Origin: Streptomyces sp. ACA25
GTDB taxonomy: Bacteria > Actinomycetota > Actinomycetes > Streptomycetales > Streptomycetaceae
DNA length: 64,000 bases
Direction: 5' to 3'
Assembly (NCBI RefSeq): GCF_028200735.1
Contig: NZ_JAQKPV010000004.1
Span: forward strand, 310,001 to 374,000
Below the pieces are notes generated by a model that had not been told where the DNA came from, did no database searches, and saw nothing but the letters and a program-made list of their open reading frames with translations. A program made the position numbers and the translations under genes. Shown piece after piece: positions 8,821 through 17,423 of this stretch; the first letter of the stretch is position 1, and the number at the start of each line of letters is the position of its first letter.

Positions 8821-9714
8821 CTAACGCCCCGGAATCGCCACCGCCGCACCGGTGACGTGCACCCGGGGGTCCCTGCGGCGCAGCTCCACGGTGAGCAGAG
8901 CGGGGCGGCCCATGTCGTGGCCCTGGTGCAGCGTGAGGCGGACGTTGCCGCCCGGCACGAGTTTCAGCTCCCGGAGGTAGCCGCCGAGAGCCGCGGCGGC
9001 TGCCCCGGTGGCCGGGTCCTCGACCACGCCGCCCACCGGGAAGGGGTTCCGGACGTGGAAGACGGTGCCGGCCGGGTCCGTGCGGTCACGCCAGACCAGC
9101 TGCACGGTGACGAGGCCGAGCCGGAGCAGGAGGTTCTTCAGCCGCTCGAAGTCGTAGTCGAGAGTGGCCAGGCGCTCACGGGTGGCGGCGGCCAGCACGA
9201 GATGGCGGGCGCCGGCGAAGGCGATGCGCGGGGGCAACCCGGGATCCAGCTCGTCCGCGGCCCACCCGAGGGCGGCCAGCGTTTCGCTGACGTCCTCGGC
9301 CCCGGCGGCCTCGGTGGACGGCTCGACACTGCTGAGCGTGGCGTGCAGGGTGCCGTCCTGTTCGGTGACGGTCACCGGCACCGTACCGGCCCGGGTGGCG
9401 AAGGCCAGTTCTCCGGTGCCGAGGCGCTCGGCGACGGCCACCGAGGCCGCGACGGTGGCATGACCGCAGAACGGCACCTCGGCCAGCGGGCTGAAATACC
9501 GGATGGTGAAGCCGCGGCCCGGTTCGGCGTCGAGGCCCGGGGGCGGCGGGGTCAGGAACGCGGTCTCCGAGTAGCCGACCCCGGCCGCGATCTCCCGCAT
9601 GTCGCCGTCGTCGAGCCCGGTCGCGTCGAGCACGACCCCGGCCGGGTTGCCTCCTTCCGGGGAGGCGGAGAAGGCCGTGTAGTGCAGTACGGAAACATCG
9701 GTGCGTGAAGGCAT
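8821..9714 (-). CDS. PhzF-family isomerase
   Basis: A protein of 297 residues with the full PhzF layout of two diaminopimelate-epimerase-like halves. GGNPAGVVLDA and YSETAFL (catalytic glutamate) lie in the first half, CGHATVAAS near residue 75, and DPATGAAAAALGGYL in the second half. Most genomic PhzF proteins are not in phenazine clusters, and none of the phenazine genes is near. The start was taken at ATG 9714, which gives the family N-terminus; its ribosome site is weak. The gene is divergent from the exporter gene at 9924. Confidence 0.88.
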   Translation of the reverse strand: MPSRTDVSVLHYTAFSASPEGGNPAGVVLDATGLDDGDMREIAAGVGYSETAFLTPPPPGLDAEPGRGFTIRYFSPLAEVPFCGHATVAASVAVAERLGTGELAFATRAGTVPVTVTEQDGTLHATLSSVEPSTEAAGAEDVSETLAALGWAADELDPGLPPRIAFAGARHLVLAAATRERLATLDYDFERLKNLLLRLGLVTVQLVWRDRTDPAGTVFHVRNPFPVGGVVEDPATGAAAAALGGYLRELKLVPGGNVRLTLHQGHDMGRPALLTVELRRRDPRVHVTGAAVAIPGR

Positions 9715-9923
9715 GACCGTGCCAACCGCCGCGCACCGCAGGGTGTTCCGGGCGCACCGTCGCGCCAGGGCCGGCGGTGCCCGGCCGCCGCGCCGGTCCG
9801 GCGGCCCCACGGACGTGACGCACACCTCAGGCCGAGGGGTGAGACCCGCGCACAAACCACTGGGGCCCGAGGAACAGGTCATGGGATGATCGGGCCGTTC
9901 CGCACAAGCCACCGGAGAGGTGC

Positions 9924-11294
9924 ATGACCCAGCCCGGCCAACCCTGCCCGGTCGCCACCGAAGGCGGCCCGCCCGGCATCGGCGTCCACGACACCGCAGC
10001 CGCTCCTTCCGCTCCCCTCATACCCGGGGCCTCCCCGGATCCCGGCCCGGTACTCCGGCCGGATGCTTCCGGCGCCCCACCGATCTCCCGCCGCCACCGG
10101 GCCGGCCTGCTGATCACTCTCATCCTCGGCAGTCTTTCCGCGCTTCCCGCGCTGTCCATGGACCTCTACCTGCCGGCTCTGCCGGAGGTCGGCCGCATCA
10201 TGGACACCAGCGCCTCGAACGTCCAGCTCACGCTCACCGCCTGCCTGCTCGGACTGGCCCTCGGGCAGCTCGTCGTCGGACCGATGAGCGATCAGCTCGG
10301 CCGCCGACGGCCGTTGATGGTCGGCATGGGCGGATTCGTCGTCGCCTCCGTCGCCTGCGCCTTCGCCCCCACGATCGAGAGCCTCAGCGCCTTCCGGCTC
10401 ATTCAGGGACTGGCCGGCGCCGCCGGGATCGTCATCGCCCGGGCCATTGTCCGGGACCTGTTCGACGGCCTGGCGATGGCCCGGTTCTTCTCGACGCTGA
10501 TGCTGATCGCCGGCGCCGCCCCCGTCCTGGCGCCCGTCATCGGCGGGCAGCTGCTGCTCGTCACCGACTGGCGCGGGCTGTTCGTCATCCTCGGCGCCTT
10601 CGGCCTGGTCCTCATGCTGATCGCGGCACGCTGGCTGCCCGAGACCCTGCCCCCGGAACAGCGCACCCGCGGCGGCGTGCCGTCCGCGCTGCGCGCCATG
10701 GGCGGTCTCTGGAAGGACCGGGTGTTCACCGGACACCTCCTCACCGGCGCCCTCACGTTCGGCGCGCTCTTCGCCTATGTGGCCGCCTCCCCGTTCGTCG
10801 TGCAGGAGATCTACGGCGCCTCCGCCCAGACCTTCAGCATGCTGTTCATGGTCAACGCCCTCGGCATGGTGGTGGTCAGCCAGATCAACGGCAAGGTACT
10901 CGTCGGCCGGGTGTCGCTGAACGCGGTCATAGCCGTCGGTCTGCTCCTCATCGGCGGCGCGTCCCTCGCCCTGCTGCTGATGACCGCCGGGGCGTTCGGT
11001 GAGATCGGCCTGCTGCCCGTGACCTGCGCGTTGTTCGTGCTGATGTCGGCGATGGCTCTGGTGCTGCCGAACACCAACTCGCAAGGGCTGATGCGCACCC
11101 CGCACGCGGCCGGGTCGGCCTCCGCACTGCTCGGCGCGTCGCTGTTCCTGGTCGGTGCCCTCGCCTCCCCGCTCGTGGGGGTCGCGGGCGAGCACACGGC
11201 CGTTCCGATGGCCGTGGTGCAGCTGAGTGCGACCGTGCTCGCCGGGGCCAGCTTCGTCGTACTCTGCCGTCCATGGCGACGCCGGAGCATCTGA
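9924..11294 (+). CDS. Bcr/CflA-family multidrug efflux MFS transporter
   Basis: A protein of 456 residues. An unusually long Pro/Ala-rich N-terminal stretch of about 60 residues precedes the first helix. Twelve membrane helices follow. Family signatures are SMDLYLPALPE at the end of helix 1, the cytoplasmic loop PMSDQLGRRRP, and RLIQGLAGAAG with ARAIVRDLF. Drug/proton antiport is the known family role; the substrate is unknown. ATG follows GGAGAGG. The 3' end overlaps the serine hydrolase gene by 22 bases, so the two are co-transcribed. Confidence 0.9.
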   Translation: MTQPGQPCPVATEGGPPGIGVHDTAAAPSAPLIPGASPDPGPVLRPDASGAPPISRRHRAGLLITLILGSLSALPALSMDLYLPALPEVGRIMDTSASNVQLTLTACLLGLALGQLVVGPMSDQLGRRRPLMVGMGGFVVASVACAFAPTIESLSAFRLIQGLAGAAGIVIARAIVRDLFDGLAMARFFSTLMLIAGAAPVLAPVIGGQLLLVTDWRGLFVILGAFGLVLMLIAARWLPETLPPEQRTRGGVPSALRAMGGLWKDRVFTGHLLTGALTFGALFAYVAASPFVVQEIYGASAQTFSMLFMVNALGMVVVSQINGKVLVGRVSLNAVIAVGLLLIGGASLALLLMTAGAFGEIGLLPVTCALFVLMSAMALVLPNTNSQGLMRTPHAAGSASALLGASLFLVGALASPLVGVAGEHTAVPMAVVQLSATVLAGASFVVLCRPWRRRSI

Positions 11295-12343
11295 CCCCCG
11301 CGGCGGAGCTCGCCGCGCTCGTCCGGGAGGTCTCCGCGCTGGCGGAGGGCGGGCGCCCCTGGTGCGCCGGGGCGGTGGTACTGGCCGGCCGTGGCCCCGG
11401 TGTTCTGGTGCGCCACACCACGGGCTGGGCCGTGCGGTATGCCGCCCGGGGCCGCGAGCGGGCCCGGGCGGACTGGGTCCCGATGCGCGCGGACACCCTC
11501 TTCGACCTCGCCTCCCTGACGAAGCTGTTCACCGCCGTCGCCACCGTCCAGCAGGCCGAACGCGGAGCACTGGCCCTGGACGGGCCGGCCGCCGACCACG
11601 TTCCCGAGTTCGCCGCGGCAGGCAAGGCGGCGGTGACCGTGCGGCAGCTGCTCACCCACACCTCCGGGCTCCGGCCCGAGCTGCCCTTCCACGACGGCGG
11701 CGGCCTCGGGCTGCTGTGGCGGGAGGTGCCGGTCACCGAACCGGGCAGCACCTACCGTTACTCCGACCTCAACTTCCTCGCGCTGCAGCAGGTGCTGGAG
11801 CGAGTGACCGGGCAGCGCCTCGACGTGCTCGTCCGGGACGGCATCACCGCCCCGCTGGGCATGGACGACACCCGCTACGGACCCGTACCGGCGGCCGGGG
11901 CGGCCGCCACCGAGGATCAGCGCAGACCCTGGGCGAAGGCCGACCGCGGCCTGCTGCGCGGCGAGGTGCACGACGAGAACGCGCACGCGCTCGGCGGCAT
12001 CGCGGGGCACGCCGGGCTGTTCTCCACGGCCGGTGACCTGGGCCGGCTGTGCCGGGCACTGCTCGCCGGCGGCCCGCCGCTCCTCACTCCCGAGTCGGCC
12101 GCCCTGCTGCTCGACCCGCCCGGTCTGGGCTTCGCCGTCGACCAGCCGTACTTCATGGGGGAGCTGGCGGGCCACGGCGCGGCCGGCCACACCGGCTTCA
12201 CCGGCACCAGTCTGGTGCTCGACCGGCACACCGGCGGCTACCTGGTCCTGCTCGCGAACACCGTTCACCCGGTCCGTCCGCGGCGGCCCGACAGCACCCC
12301 GCGGGCCCGGGCCGCCACCCGGCTCGCCCGGGCGCTGCGCTGA
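11273..12343 (+). CDS. Serine hydrolase of the beta-lactamase / penicillin-binding protein family
   Basis: A protein of 356 residues. The nucleophile motif SLTK is at about residues 82-85, the YSD triad (general base Tyr) near residue 164, and a C-terminal HTGFTG takes the place of the KTG box, as in EstB-like esterases and class C relatives. There is no signal peptide, so it is predicted to be cytoplasmic and may be an esterase rather than a beta-lactamase. Position directly after, and overlapping, an exporter gene suggests the two handle a related compound, but this is inference. Confidence 0.87.
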   Translation: MATPEHLTPAAELAALVREVSALAEGGRPWCAGAVVLAGRGPGVLVRHTTGWAVRYAARGRERARADWVPMRADTLFDLASLTKLFTAVATVQQAERGALALDGPAADHVPEFAAAGKAAVTVRQLLTHTSGLRPELPFHDGGGLGLLWREVPVTEPGSTYRYSDLNFLALQQVLERVTGQRLDVLVRDGITAPLGMDDTRYGPVPAAGAAATEDQRRPWAKADRGLLRGEVHDENAHALGGIAGHAGLFSTAGDLGRLCRALLAGGPPLLTPESAALLLDPPGLGFAVDQPYFMGELAGHGAAGHTGFTGTSLVLDRHTGGYLVLLANTVHPVRPRRPDSTPRARAATRLARALR

Positions 12344-12367
12344 CCGCGCCCGGCCCCGGGGCCGTCC

Positions 12368-12389
12368 CCGCCCCGGAACCCCGGGGCGG
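12368..12389 (+). terminator. Nine-pair GC hairpin
   Basis: CCGCCCCGG pairs with CCGGGGCGG around an AACC loop, 24 bases after the hydrolase stop. It separates the exporter-hydrolase pair from the Rsm22 gene. Confidence 0.65.
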
Positions 12390-12421
12390 CCACCGGGGGC
12401 CCGCACCCTCGCGCCGTCTCC

Positions 12422-12427
12422 TACACT
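12422..12427 (+). promoter_or_regulatory. Probable -10 element of a leaderless promoter
   Basis: TACACT ends six bases before the GTG at 12434, and no Shine-Dalgarno sequence is present. The spacing predicts a leaderless transcript for the Rsm22-like gene. No clear -35 hexamer is visible. Confidence 0.4.
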
Positions 12428-12433
12428 GCACCG

Positions 12434-13423
12434 GTGAACAGCACCGCCGACGAGCTCCGCGCCGCCCTCGACCGCCTGCTCGACGGGCTCCCCCCGACGC
12501 AGGTCACCGGCACGGTCGAGCGGCTGATGGGGCACTACCGGGGCCATGGCACGACCGGCTCACCCATCCTGCGCGACCGGGCCGACGTGGCCGCCTATGC
12601 CGCCTACCGGATGCCCGCCACCTTCCAGGCGGTGGCGGGCGCACTGACGGAGCTCGCGGACCGGATGCCCGGCTGGTCACCCTCCGGCCACACCGATGTG
12701 GGCGGCGGCACCGGCTCCGCGGTCTGGGCGGCGGCGGCCCGGTGGCCGGGGCAGAACCGGCCGACCACCGTGCTCGACTGGGCGGAGCCCGCGCTGGAGC
12801 TGGGACGCGAGCTGGCCGCCGCCTCCGGCGACCCGGCGCTGCGCGCGGCACAGTGGTGCCGCCAGGCGTTCGACGACGCGCCCGAACTGCCGGCGGCGGA
12901 TCTGGTGACGGTCTCCTACGTGCTCGGTGAACTCACCGGCCCGGCCCGCTCGGCGGTGGTCTCCGCCGCGGCCGGGGCCGGCCGGGCCGTGGTCCTGGTG
13001 GAGCCCGGGACCCCGGCCGGCTACCTGCGCATCCGGCAGGCCCGTGATCAGCTGATCGCGGGCGGGCTGACCGTGCTGGCACCCTGCCCGCACGACGACC
13101 GGTGCCCGATCGAGGTCGGCGCCGACTGGTGCCACTTCGCCGCCCGGGTGAACCGCTCCGCCCTGCACCGGCGGATCAAGGGCGGCTCGCTGCCGTACGA
13201 GGACGAGAAGTACAGCTATGTCGCAGCCGTCCGTGACCCGGGGCCGGCCACTCCGGCCGCGTCCCGCATCGTCCGCAGGCCGCAGCTGCGCAAGGGCCAG
13301 GTGCTCCTCGACCTGTGCGAGCCCGAGGAAGGGCTGCGGCGCGGGACGGTCACCAAGCGGGACCGCGAGCAGTACCGGGCCGCCCGCGACGCCGGCTGGG
13401 GTGCGCCCTGGCCGCCGCCCTGA
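12434..13423 (+). CDS. Rsm22-family ribosomal RNA methyltransferase-like protein
   Basis: A protein of 329 residues. The SAM-binding region is DVGGGTGSAVWAA near residues 92-104. The four-cysteine motif that defines Rsm22 proteins is partly visible as CPHDDRCP and WCHF near residues 218-237, followed by an Arg/Lys-rich C-terminal segment typical of RNA binding. Mitochondrial Rsm22 associates with the small ribosomal subunit; the bacterial function is not well defined. The start is the GTG that follows the -10-like TACACT. The gene is convergent with the dimethylargininase gene. Confidence 0.88.
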   Translation: MNSTADELRAALDRLLDGLPPTQVTGTVERLMGHYRGHGTTGSPILRDRADVAAYAAYRMPATFQAVAGALTELADRMPGWSPSGHTDVGGGTGSAVWAAAARWPGQNRPTTVLDWAEPALELGRELAAASGDPALRAAQWCRQAFDDAPELPAADLVTVSYVLGELTGPARSAVVSAAAGAGRAVVLVEPGTPAGYLRIRQARDQLIAGGLTVLAPCPHDDRCPIEVGADWCHFAARVNRSALHRRIKGGSLPYEDEKYSYVAAVRDPGPATPAASRIVRRPQLRKGQVLLDLCEPEEGLRRGTVTKRDREQYRAARDAGWGAPWPPP

Positions 13424-13447
13424 GTGACGCGGCCCCCGGCACCGGAG

Positions 13448-14323
13448 CTATCCGCCGGCAGCGCCCGCGGCCCCGGCTGCGCCCGCGGCCCCGGCTGCGC
13501 CCGCTCTGCGGTGGCCGCCGCGCAGCTCGGCCGTGCAGCACTTGACGCTGCCGCCGCCCTTGAGCAGCTCCGTGAGGTCGGTGGGCACCGGCTCGTATCC
13601 ACGGTCCCGCAGCGGGCCGAACAGCCCTTGGGCCTCCTGCGGCAGAAAGACGTGGTGGCCGTCGGAGACGGCGTTGAGACCGAGCGCCAGTGCGTCCGCC
13701 TCCTCGGCGAGCACCGCGTCGGGGAAGAGCCGGGCGAGCACGGCGCGGCTGCCGGGTGAGAAGGCCGGCGGGTAGTACATGACCGCGTCGTCACGTGTGT
13801 CGTCGAGCACGGCGAACGCGGTGTCCAGGTGGTAGAACCGGGGGTCGACGAGGTCGAGGCCGAGGACGGGGCGGCCGAAGAACTCCTGGGCCTCCGGGTG
13901 GGACAGCGGGCTGCTGCGGAAGCCCCGGCCGGCCAGCAGCCAGGAGGCGGTCACCGCGAAGTCGCCCTCACCCTCGTTGACGTGTTCCGGCCGTCTGACC
14001 TCCGCCGCGCTGTGCTCCCGGTGCCAGGCGTGATGCCGCTCGGCTTCGTCCTGCCGTTCCGGATGGGCGAAGCGGGCCCCGAGCACCCGGCCGTCGATCA
14101 CGGTGGCCCCGTTGGCGGCGTAGACCATGTCGGGGAGCCCCGGGTGCGGGGTCAGCTCCTCCACGGTGTGGCCCAGGGAGCGGTAGCGGTCGCGCAGAGT
14201 CTCCCACTGAGCGAGCGCCAGCGACAGCTCCACCGGCTTGTCCGGGTCCATCCACGGATTGATGGAGTAGCTGACCCGGAAATACTCCGGCGGGCACATC
14301 AGATAGCTGCGAGGTCGGTACAA
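13448..14323 (-). CDS. ddaH: Dimethylarginine dimethylaminohydrolase-type amidinotransferase, repeat tail
   Basis: A protein of 291 residues that hydrolyses methylated arginines to citrulline in characterised homologues. Substrate-site motifs are NPWMDPDKPV, ANGATVID, EGEGDF and the catalytic histidine in FYHLDTAF. The nucleophile Cys is in GGGSVKCCTAE near residue 268. TTG at 14323 is the likeliest start because AGGAGA sits at ideal spacing; the GTG at 14338 overlaps that site. An Ala/Gly tail of about 20 residues after the nucleophile is encoded by 18-bp repeats and is not part of the fold. Confidence 0.88.
   Translation of the reverse strand: MYRPRSYLMCPPEYFRVSYSINPWMDPDKPVELSLALAQWETLRDRYRSLGHTVEELTPHPGLPDMVYAANGATVIDGRVLGARFAHPERQDEAERHHAWHREHSAAEVRRPEHVNEGEGDFAVTASWLLAGRGFRSSPLSHPEAQEFFGRPVLGLDLVDPRFYHLDTAFAVLDDTRDDAVMYYPPAFSPGSRAVLARLFPDAVLAEEADALALGLNAVSDGHHVFLPQEAQGLFGPLRDRGYEPVPTDLTELLKGGGSVKCCTAELRGGHRRAGAAGAAGAAGAAGAAGG
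13461..13505. repeat. 18-bp tandem repeat in the end of the dimethylargininase gene
   Basis: Two perfect copies of GCGCCCGCGGCCCCGGCT (13461-13478 and 13479-13496) and a partial third. On the minus strand each encodes six Ala/Gly residues. Confidence 0.85.
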
Positions 14324-14606
14324 AGGGGGTCTCCTCACGTCAGCCGGGTGGTCGGTGTGAGCCCATGGTGCGCCCTGTCGGGACGGAAATCATGAGGCTG
14401 TGCTGATGATTCCGGTACCGGCAGGCCGGGGCGGCGCCGGCGGCTCCCGGCCGGAGCTCACGGGTGGGGCGGGTGGTGCGGGGGAATATTCGGCGGCGCG
14501 CCGGGCTTGTAGGAGGTCCGATTACCCATAGGCCCCGCTCACAGGGCAGGATGGCGGAAAGACGGCCAGGCGGGCCCTCGGACGGAAGTGAGGCGGTTGA
14601 CAGCCC

Positions 14607-15326
14607 ATGGAACGCGAGAGCAGGATCCCCCGCTGGCTGCGCCGGAACGGCCGGAACGTCCGGAACGCGGCAGCCACCGAAGCCGCCGCGCTGGCTCGTG
14701 AGGAACTGCTGCTCGCCGCTGCCGATGCCGGATTCCCGCTGGCCATGGCCGCCTACCCGCACGACTACGGCTGTTCCTGCGAGCGCATCGGCTGCCCCAC
14801 GCCTGCCCGCCATCCCGTCTCCTTCGCCTGGCAGACCCAGGCCACCACGGACCGGGACCAGGTCCTGCGCTGGCTGCGCGCAGACCCGGAGGCCAACGTC
14901 ATCACCGCCACCGGTCAGGCCCACGACGTGCTCGACGTACCCCTGTCCGCCGGCGAGGCAGCCCTGGAGCGGCTGACGGCCGGAGGGGTGGACACCGGCC
15001 CGGTGGCCGTCACCGATCCGGACCGGATGCTGTTCTTCACCAGGACGCGCGGCACCCCGGCGGACGAGGACGAGTGGTGGCCGTGCGAGCTGGACTGCCG
15101 CCCCGAGACCATGGACGAGCACCCCGGGCTGCGCTGGCACTGCCGCGGCAGCTACGTACTGCTGCCGCCTTCCCGGGTCCCCGGCCGGGGCGGGGTCCGC
15201 TGGCTGCGCGGCCCCGAGCTGCCGCTGCCCGAGCCGCTCACGCTGCTGGAGACGCTGACCGACGCCTGCGCCGAGCTCGCCGCGAGCGGGCAGGAAGTCG
15301 AGCCGAGCGCCTGGCCCGCACGCTAG
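14607..15326 (+). CDS. Stand-alone bifunctional DNA primase/polymerase (prim-pol) domain protein
   Basis: A protein of 239 residues consisting only of the archaeo-eukaryotic primase-like domain found at the N-terminus of replication proteins. Recognisable elements are the opening helix ELLLAAADAGFPLA, a cysteine cluster CSCERIGC near residues 54-61 that may bind zinc, and HPVSFAWQTQATTD. The hydrophobic Asp-x-Leu-Asp strand (DVLDVP) near residue 112 stands where the metal-binding acidic pair is expected. No helicase domain or plasmid gene is nearby, so a chromosomal role separate from replication initiation is likely. The 283-base upstream gap has no other gene. Confidence 0.82.
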   Translation: MERESRIPRWLRRNGRNVRNAAATEAAALAREELLLAAADAGFPLAMAAYPHDYGCSCERIGCPTPARHPVSFAWQTQATTDRDQVLRWLRADPEANVITATGQAHDVLDVPLSAGEAALERLTAGGVDTGPVAVTDPDRMLFFTRTRGTPADEDEWWPCELDCRPETMDEHPGLRWHCRGSYVLLPPSRVPGRGGVRWLRGPELPLPEPLTLLETLTDACAELAASGQEVEPSAWPAR

Positions 15327-15494
15327 GCCCAGGGCTGCGTCCCTCGTCGCGCGTACCCGGGCCCCGGCCCCACGGTGGCGACATGACGCCGGTCCGGCGC
15401 CCGATGGACACCTGCGGCGCGTTTCCACGCCGCCGGAACGGCCCTTTCCCCGTGGGAACCGCCCGCCCCGGCCCTCCCGGCTGCCGGGGTGCCG

Positions 15495-16466
15495 TCAGCC
15501 GCCGCTCGCCGACACCGCCCCGCTGATCCGGTTCAGCAGCGCGATGCCCTCGTCACCCGCCGCCGGGACGTGCGCGACCTGCATCGCCATGCGCACGGTG
15601 GTCAGGGTGCGCTCGGCCGGGCTCTCCAGAAGCGCCTCGACGTACTGGTCGACCACCAGCGGCTCGCCTTCCGCCATGGTCTTCCGCTCGTGGTGGTGCG
15701 AACCGAAGAACACCAGAGCGCCGCCGTCCGCGGTGCGCAGCGCGGCCGGGGCGTAGGCCTCCTCCTCGGCGGGCAGATCCCGGAACTCGGTCACGTAGGC
15801 CGGGTCGTTGTTGGCGGAATCCCGTTTCTCCCACTCCCCGGACGTGTAGGAGCTCTCGGCGAACGGACCTTCCTGGTCCTGCAGGTGGGCGGTGTAGGCC
15901 GCACTCAGATCCCCCGGCGCGACAGTGCGACGGGAGTCCGCCTCCCGGGGCACCGCCTCGGCGAAGCCGTCCTCGTCCTCGCTGAACTCCGGAACCCGGT
16001 CCGCGGGAAGAACGGAAAGGTAGGAGGCCCGCCAGTCCTCATCGACGCGGCTGCGGGTGAACACCAGCAGCCAGCGGTTCGTCCCGTGCCGGCTGCTCAG
16101 CGAGTCCGCGACGAAGAACTTGGGCCAGCCGGCCTGCTGCGGTATCAGGAACCGGGTGTCGGTGAACTCCAGGTCCTGGTACTGCTCGTTCCCCTCGGGG
16201 TGCACGGTGCCGCGTGACCGGAGCCCGGCCTGGTTGATCGCCCCCAGCGGACCGGTCTCGATGGTGAGGTTCAGCGCGGTGTCGAAGGCGGGGTTGGCCT
16301 CGTTGCTGACCGCCGTGTACTCCGCCAGCACCCGCTCGGCCTCCTCCTCGGACACCGCCGGAATCACCGCCTGCTCCCCGTGCACCGTGAGGCAGCCCGA
16401 CAGGGACACCGTCAGTGCCAGGACCAGCGCTGCCGCGGTGGCCGACACCCGTGCTCTCGCCCGCAT
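15495..16466 (-). CDS. Predicted lipoprotein of unknown function
   Basis: A protein of 323 residues that I cannot assign to a named family. Residues 1-24 form a lipoprotein signal ending in the lipobox LSGC with the lipidated Cys at 25. The mature part is acidic and mixed alpha/beta with two Trp-rich strands and no membrane helix, so it should sit on the outer face of the membrane. The ATG at 16466 follows GGGGGAGGG; an upstream in-frame extension would bury the signal. It lies at the edge of the exopolysaccharide locus, divergent from the CDP-alcohol transferase gene, so a role in envelope assembly is possible but unproven. Confidence 0.78.
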   Translation of the reverse strand: MRARARVSATAAALVLALTVSLSGCLTVHGEQAVIPAVSEEEAERVLAEYTAVSNEANPAFDTALNLTIETGPLGAINQAGLRSRGTVHPEGNEQYQDLEFTDTRFLIPQQAGWPKFFVADSLSSRHGTNRWLLVFTRSRVDEDWRASYLSVLPADRVPEFSEDEDGFAEAVPREADSRRTVAPGDLSAAYTAHLQDQEGPFAESSYTSGEWEKRDSANNDPAYVTEFRDLPAEEEAYAPAALRTADGGALVFFGSHHHERKTMAEGEPLVVDQYVEALLESPAERTLTTVRMAMQVAHVPAAGDEGIALLNRISGAVSASGG

Positions 16467-16613
16467 CGTGGGACCCTCCCCCTTGCTTCCTGGGCACCAG
16501 CCCTTGGCCGGAGCATCGTATCCGGGCCCCAACTCCGTGTTCCGCATGGGATGATGCCCTGCGTCACGTCAGCGCGGCGGCCGGGCGGGGGCACGGATGG
16601 GGTGGAAAACCGG

Positions 16614-17423
16614 ATGACGGAAGCGACAACGGCAGGCAGCGGCACGACGGCCGGCCCGGGGGACCCGGCCCCCACTGGGGGCGGGGATGCGGCCCGGCCG
16701 GAGACGTTCGGAGCGGCGCTGCGGCAGCTGCGCGGAGCGCAGAAGTCCGGCAAGGGCGTCTCGCTCTACTCCCGCTACGTCAACCGTCCTCTGGGCCGGA
16801 TCCTGGCCGCCGCCGCCTACCGGGCGGGCCTCACCCCGAACGGCGTCACCGGGATCAGCGCACTCTTCAGCGGTGCCGCCATCGCGGCTGTCGCGCTGGT
16901 CCAGCCGTCCTGGCTGCTCGCCGCGGGTGTCTGGGCCGCGCTGGTGACCGGCTTCGCGCTGGACTCCGCCGACGGTCAGCTGGCCAGGCTGCGACAGGAG
17001 TCGAGCCCGGCGGGGGAGTGGCTGGACCACGTGGTGGACTGCGCCAAGATCACCGCACTGCACGCGGCCGTACTGATCTCCTTCCACCGCTTCTTCGACC
17101 TGCCGCACGACGGCTGGCTGCTGGTGCCGCTGGCGTTCCAGTTCGCGGCCGTGCTCATCTTCTGCGCCGGTCTGCTCACGGACAAGCTGAAGCCCGGGCC
17201 GCGGCCCGGCAGCCCGTCCGCCGCACCGTCCCGGGTCCGGGCCGTCGCCCTGCTGCCCGCCGACTACGGCGTGCTGTGCACCGTCTTCCTGCTGCTCGGC
17301 AGTCAGGCCGCCTTCCGCGCCGGCTACGCGCTGCTGTGCGCGGTCCACCTGCTCTTCCTCGCGGCGTTCCTGGTGAAGTGGTTCCGTGAGCTGGCGGCCG
17401 TCAGGCCTCCGCTCCCCTCGTGA
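16614..17423 (+). CDS. CDP-alcohol phosphatidyltransferase family membrane protein
   Basis: A protein of 269 residues. The complete CDP-alcohol phosphotransferase signature DG-x2-AR-x8-G-x3-D-x3-D is present: DGQLAR near residue 119, the glycine 9 residues later, then the two catalytic aspartates in LDHVVDC. Five or six membrane helices follow. Such enzymes transfer a phospho-alcohol from a CDP donor to a lipid or sugar acceptor. The neighbouring cytidylyltransferase could supply the donor. The first 45 residues are Gly/Thr/Pro-rich and look disordered. The last 23 bases overlap the convergent cytidylyltransferase gene. Confidence 0.9.
   Translation: MTEATTAGSGTTAGPGDPAPTGGGDAARPETFGAALRQLRGAQKSGKGVSLYSRYVNRPLGRILAAAAYRAGLTPNGVTGISALFSGAAIAAVALVQPSWLLAAGVWAALVTGFALDSADGQLARLRQESSPAGEWLDHVVDCAKITALHAAVLISFHRFFDLPHDGWLLVPLAFQFAAVLIFCAGLLTDKLKPGPRPGSPSAAPSRVRAVALLPADYGVLCTVFLLLGSQAAFRAGYALLCAVHLLFLAAFLVKWFRELAAVRPPLPS

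Noticed and set aside
8821-9714. A phenazine biosynthesis cluster suggested by the PhzF family member
   Set aside because: No other phz gene is nearby and PhzF homologues are common outside phenazine pathways.
15327-15494. A terminator between the prim-pol and lipoprotein genes
   Set aside because: Only short, mismatched GC stems are possible; none is better than chance in this composition.
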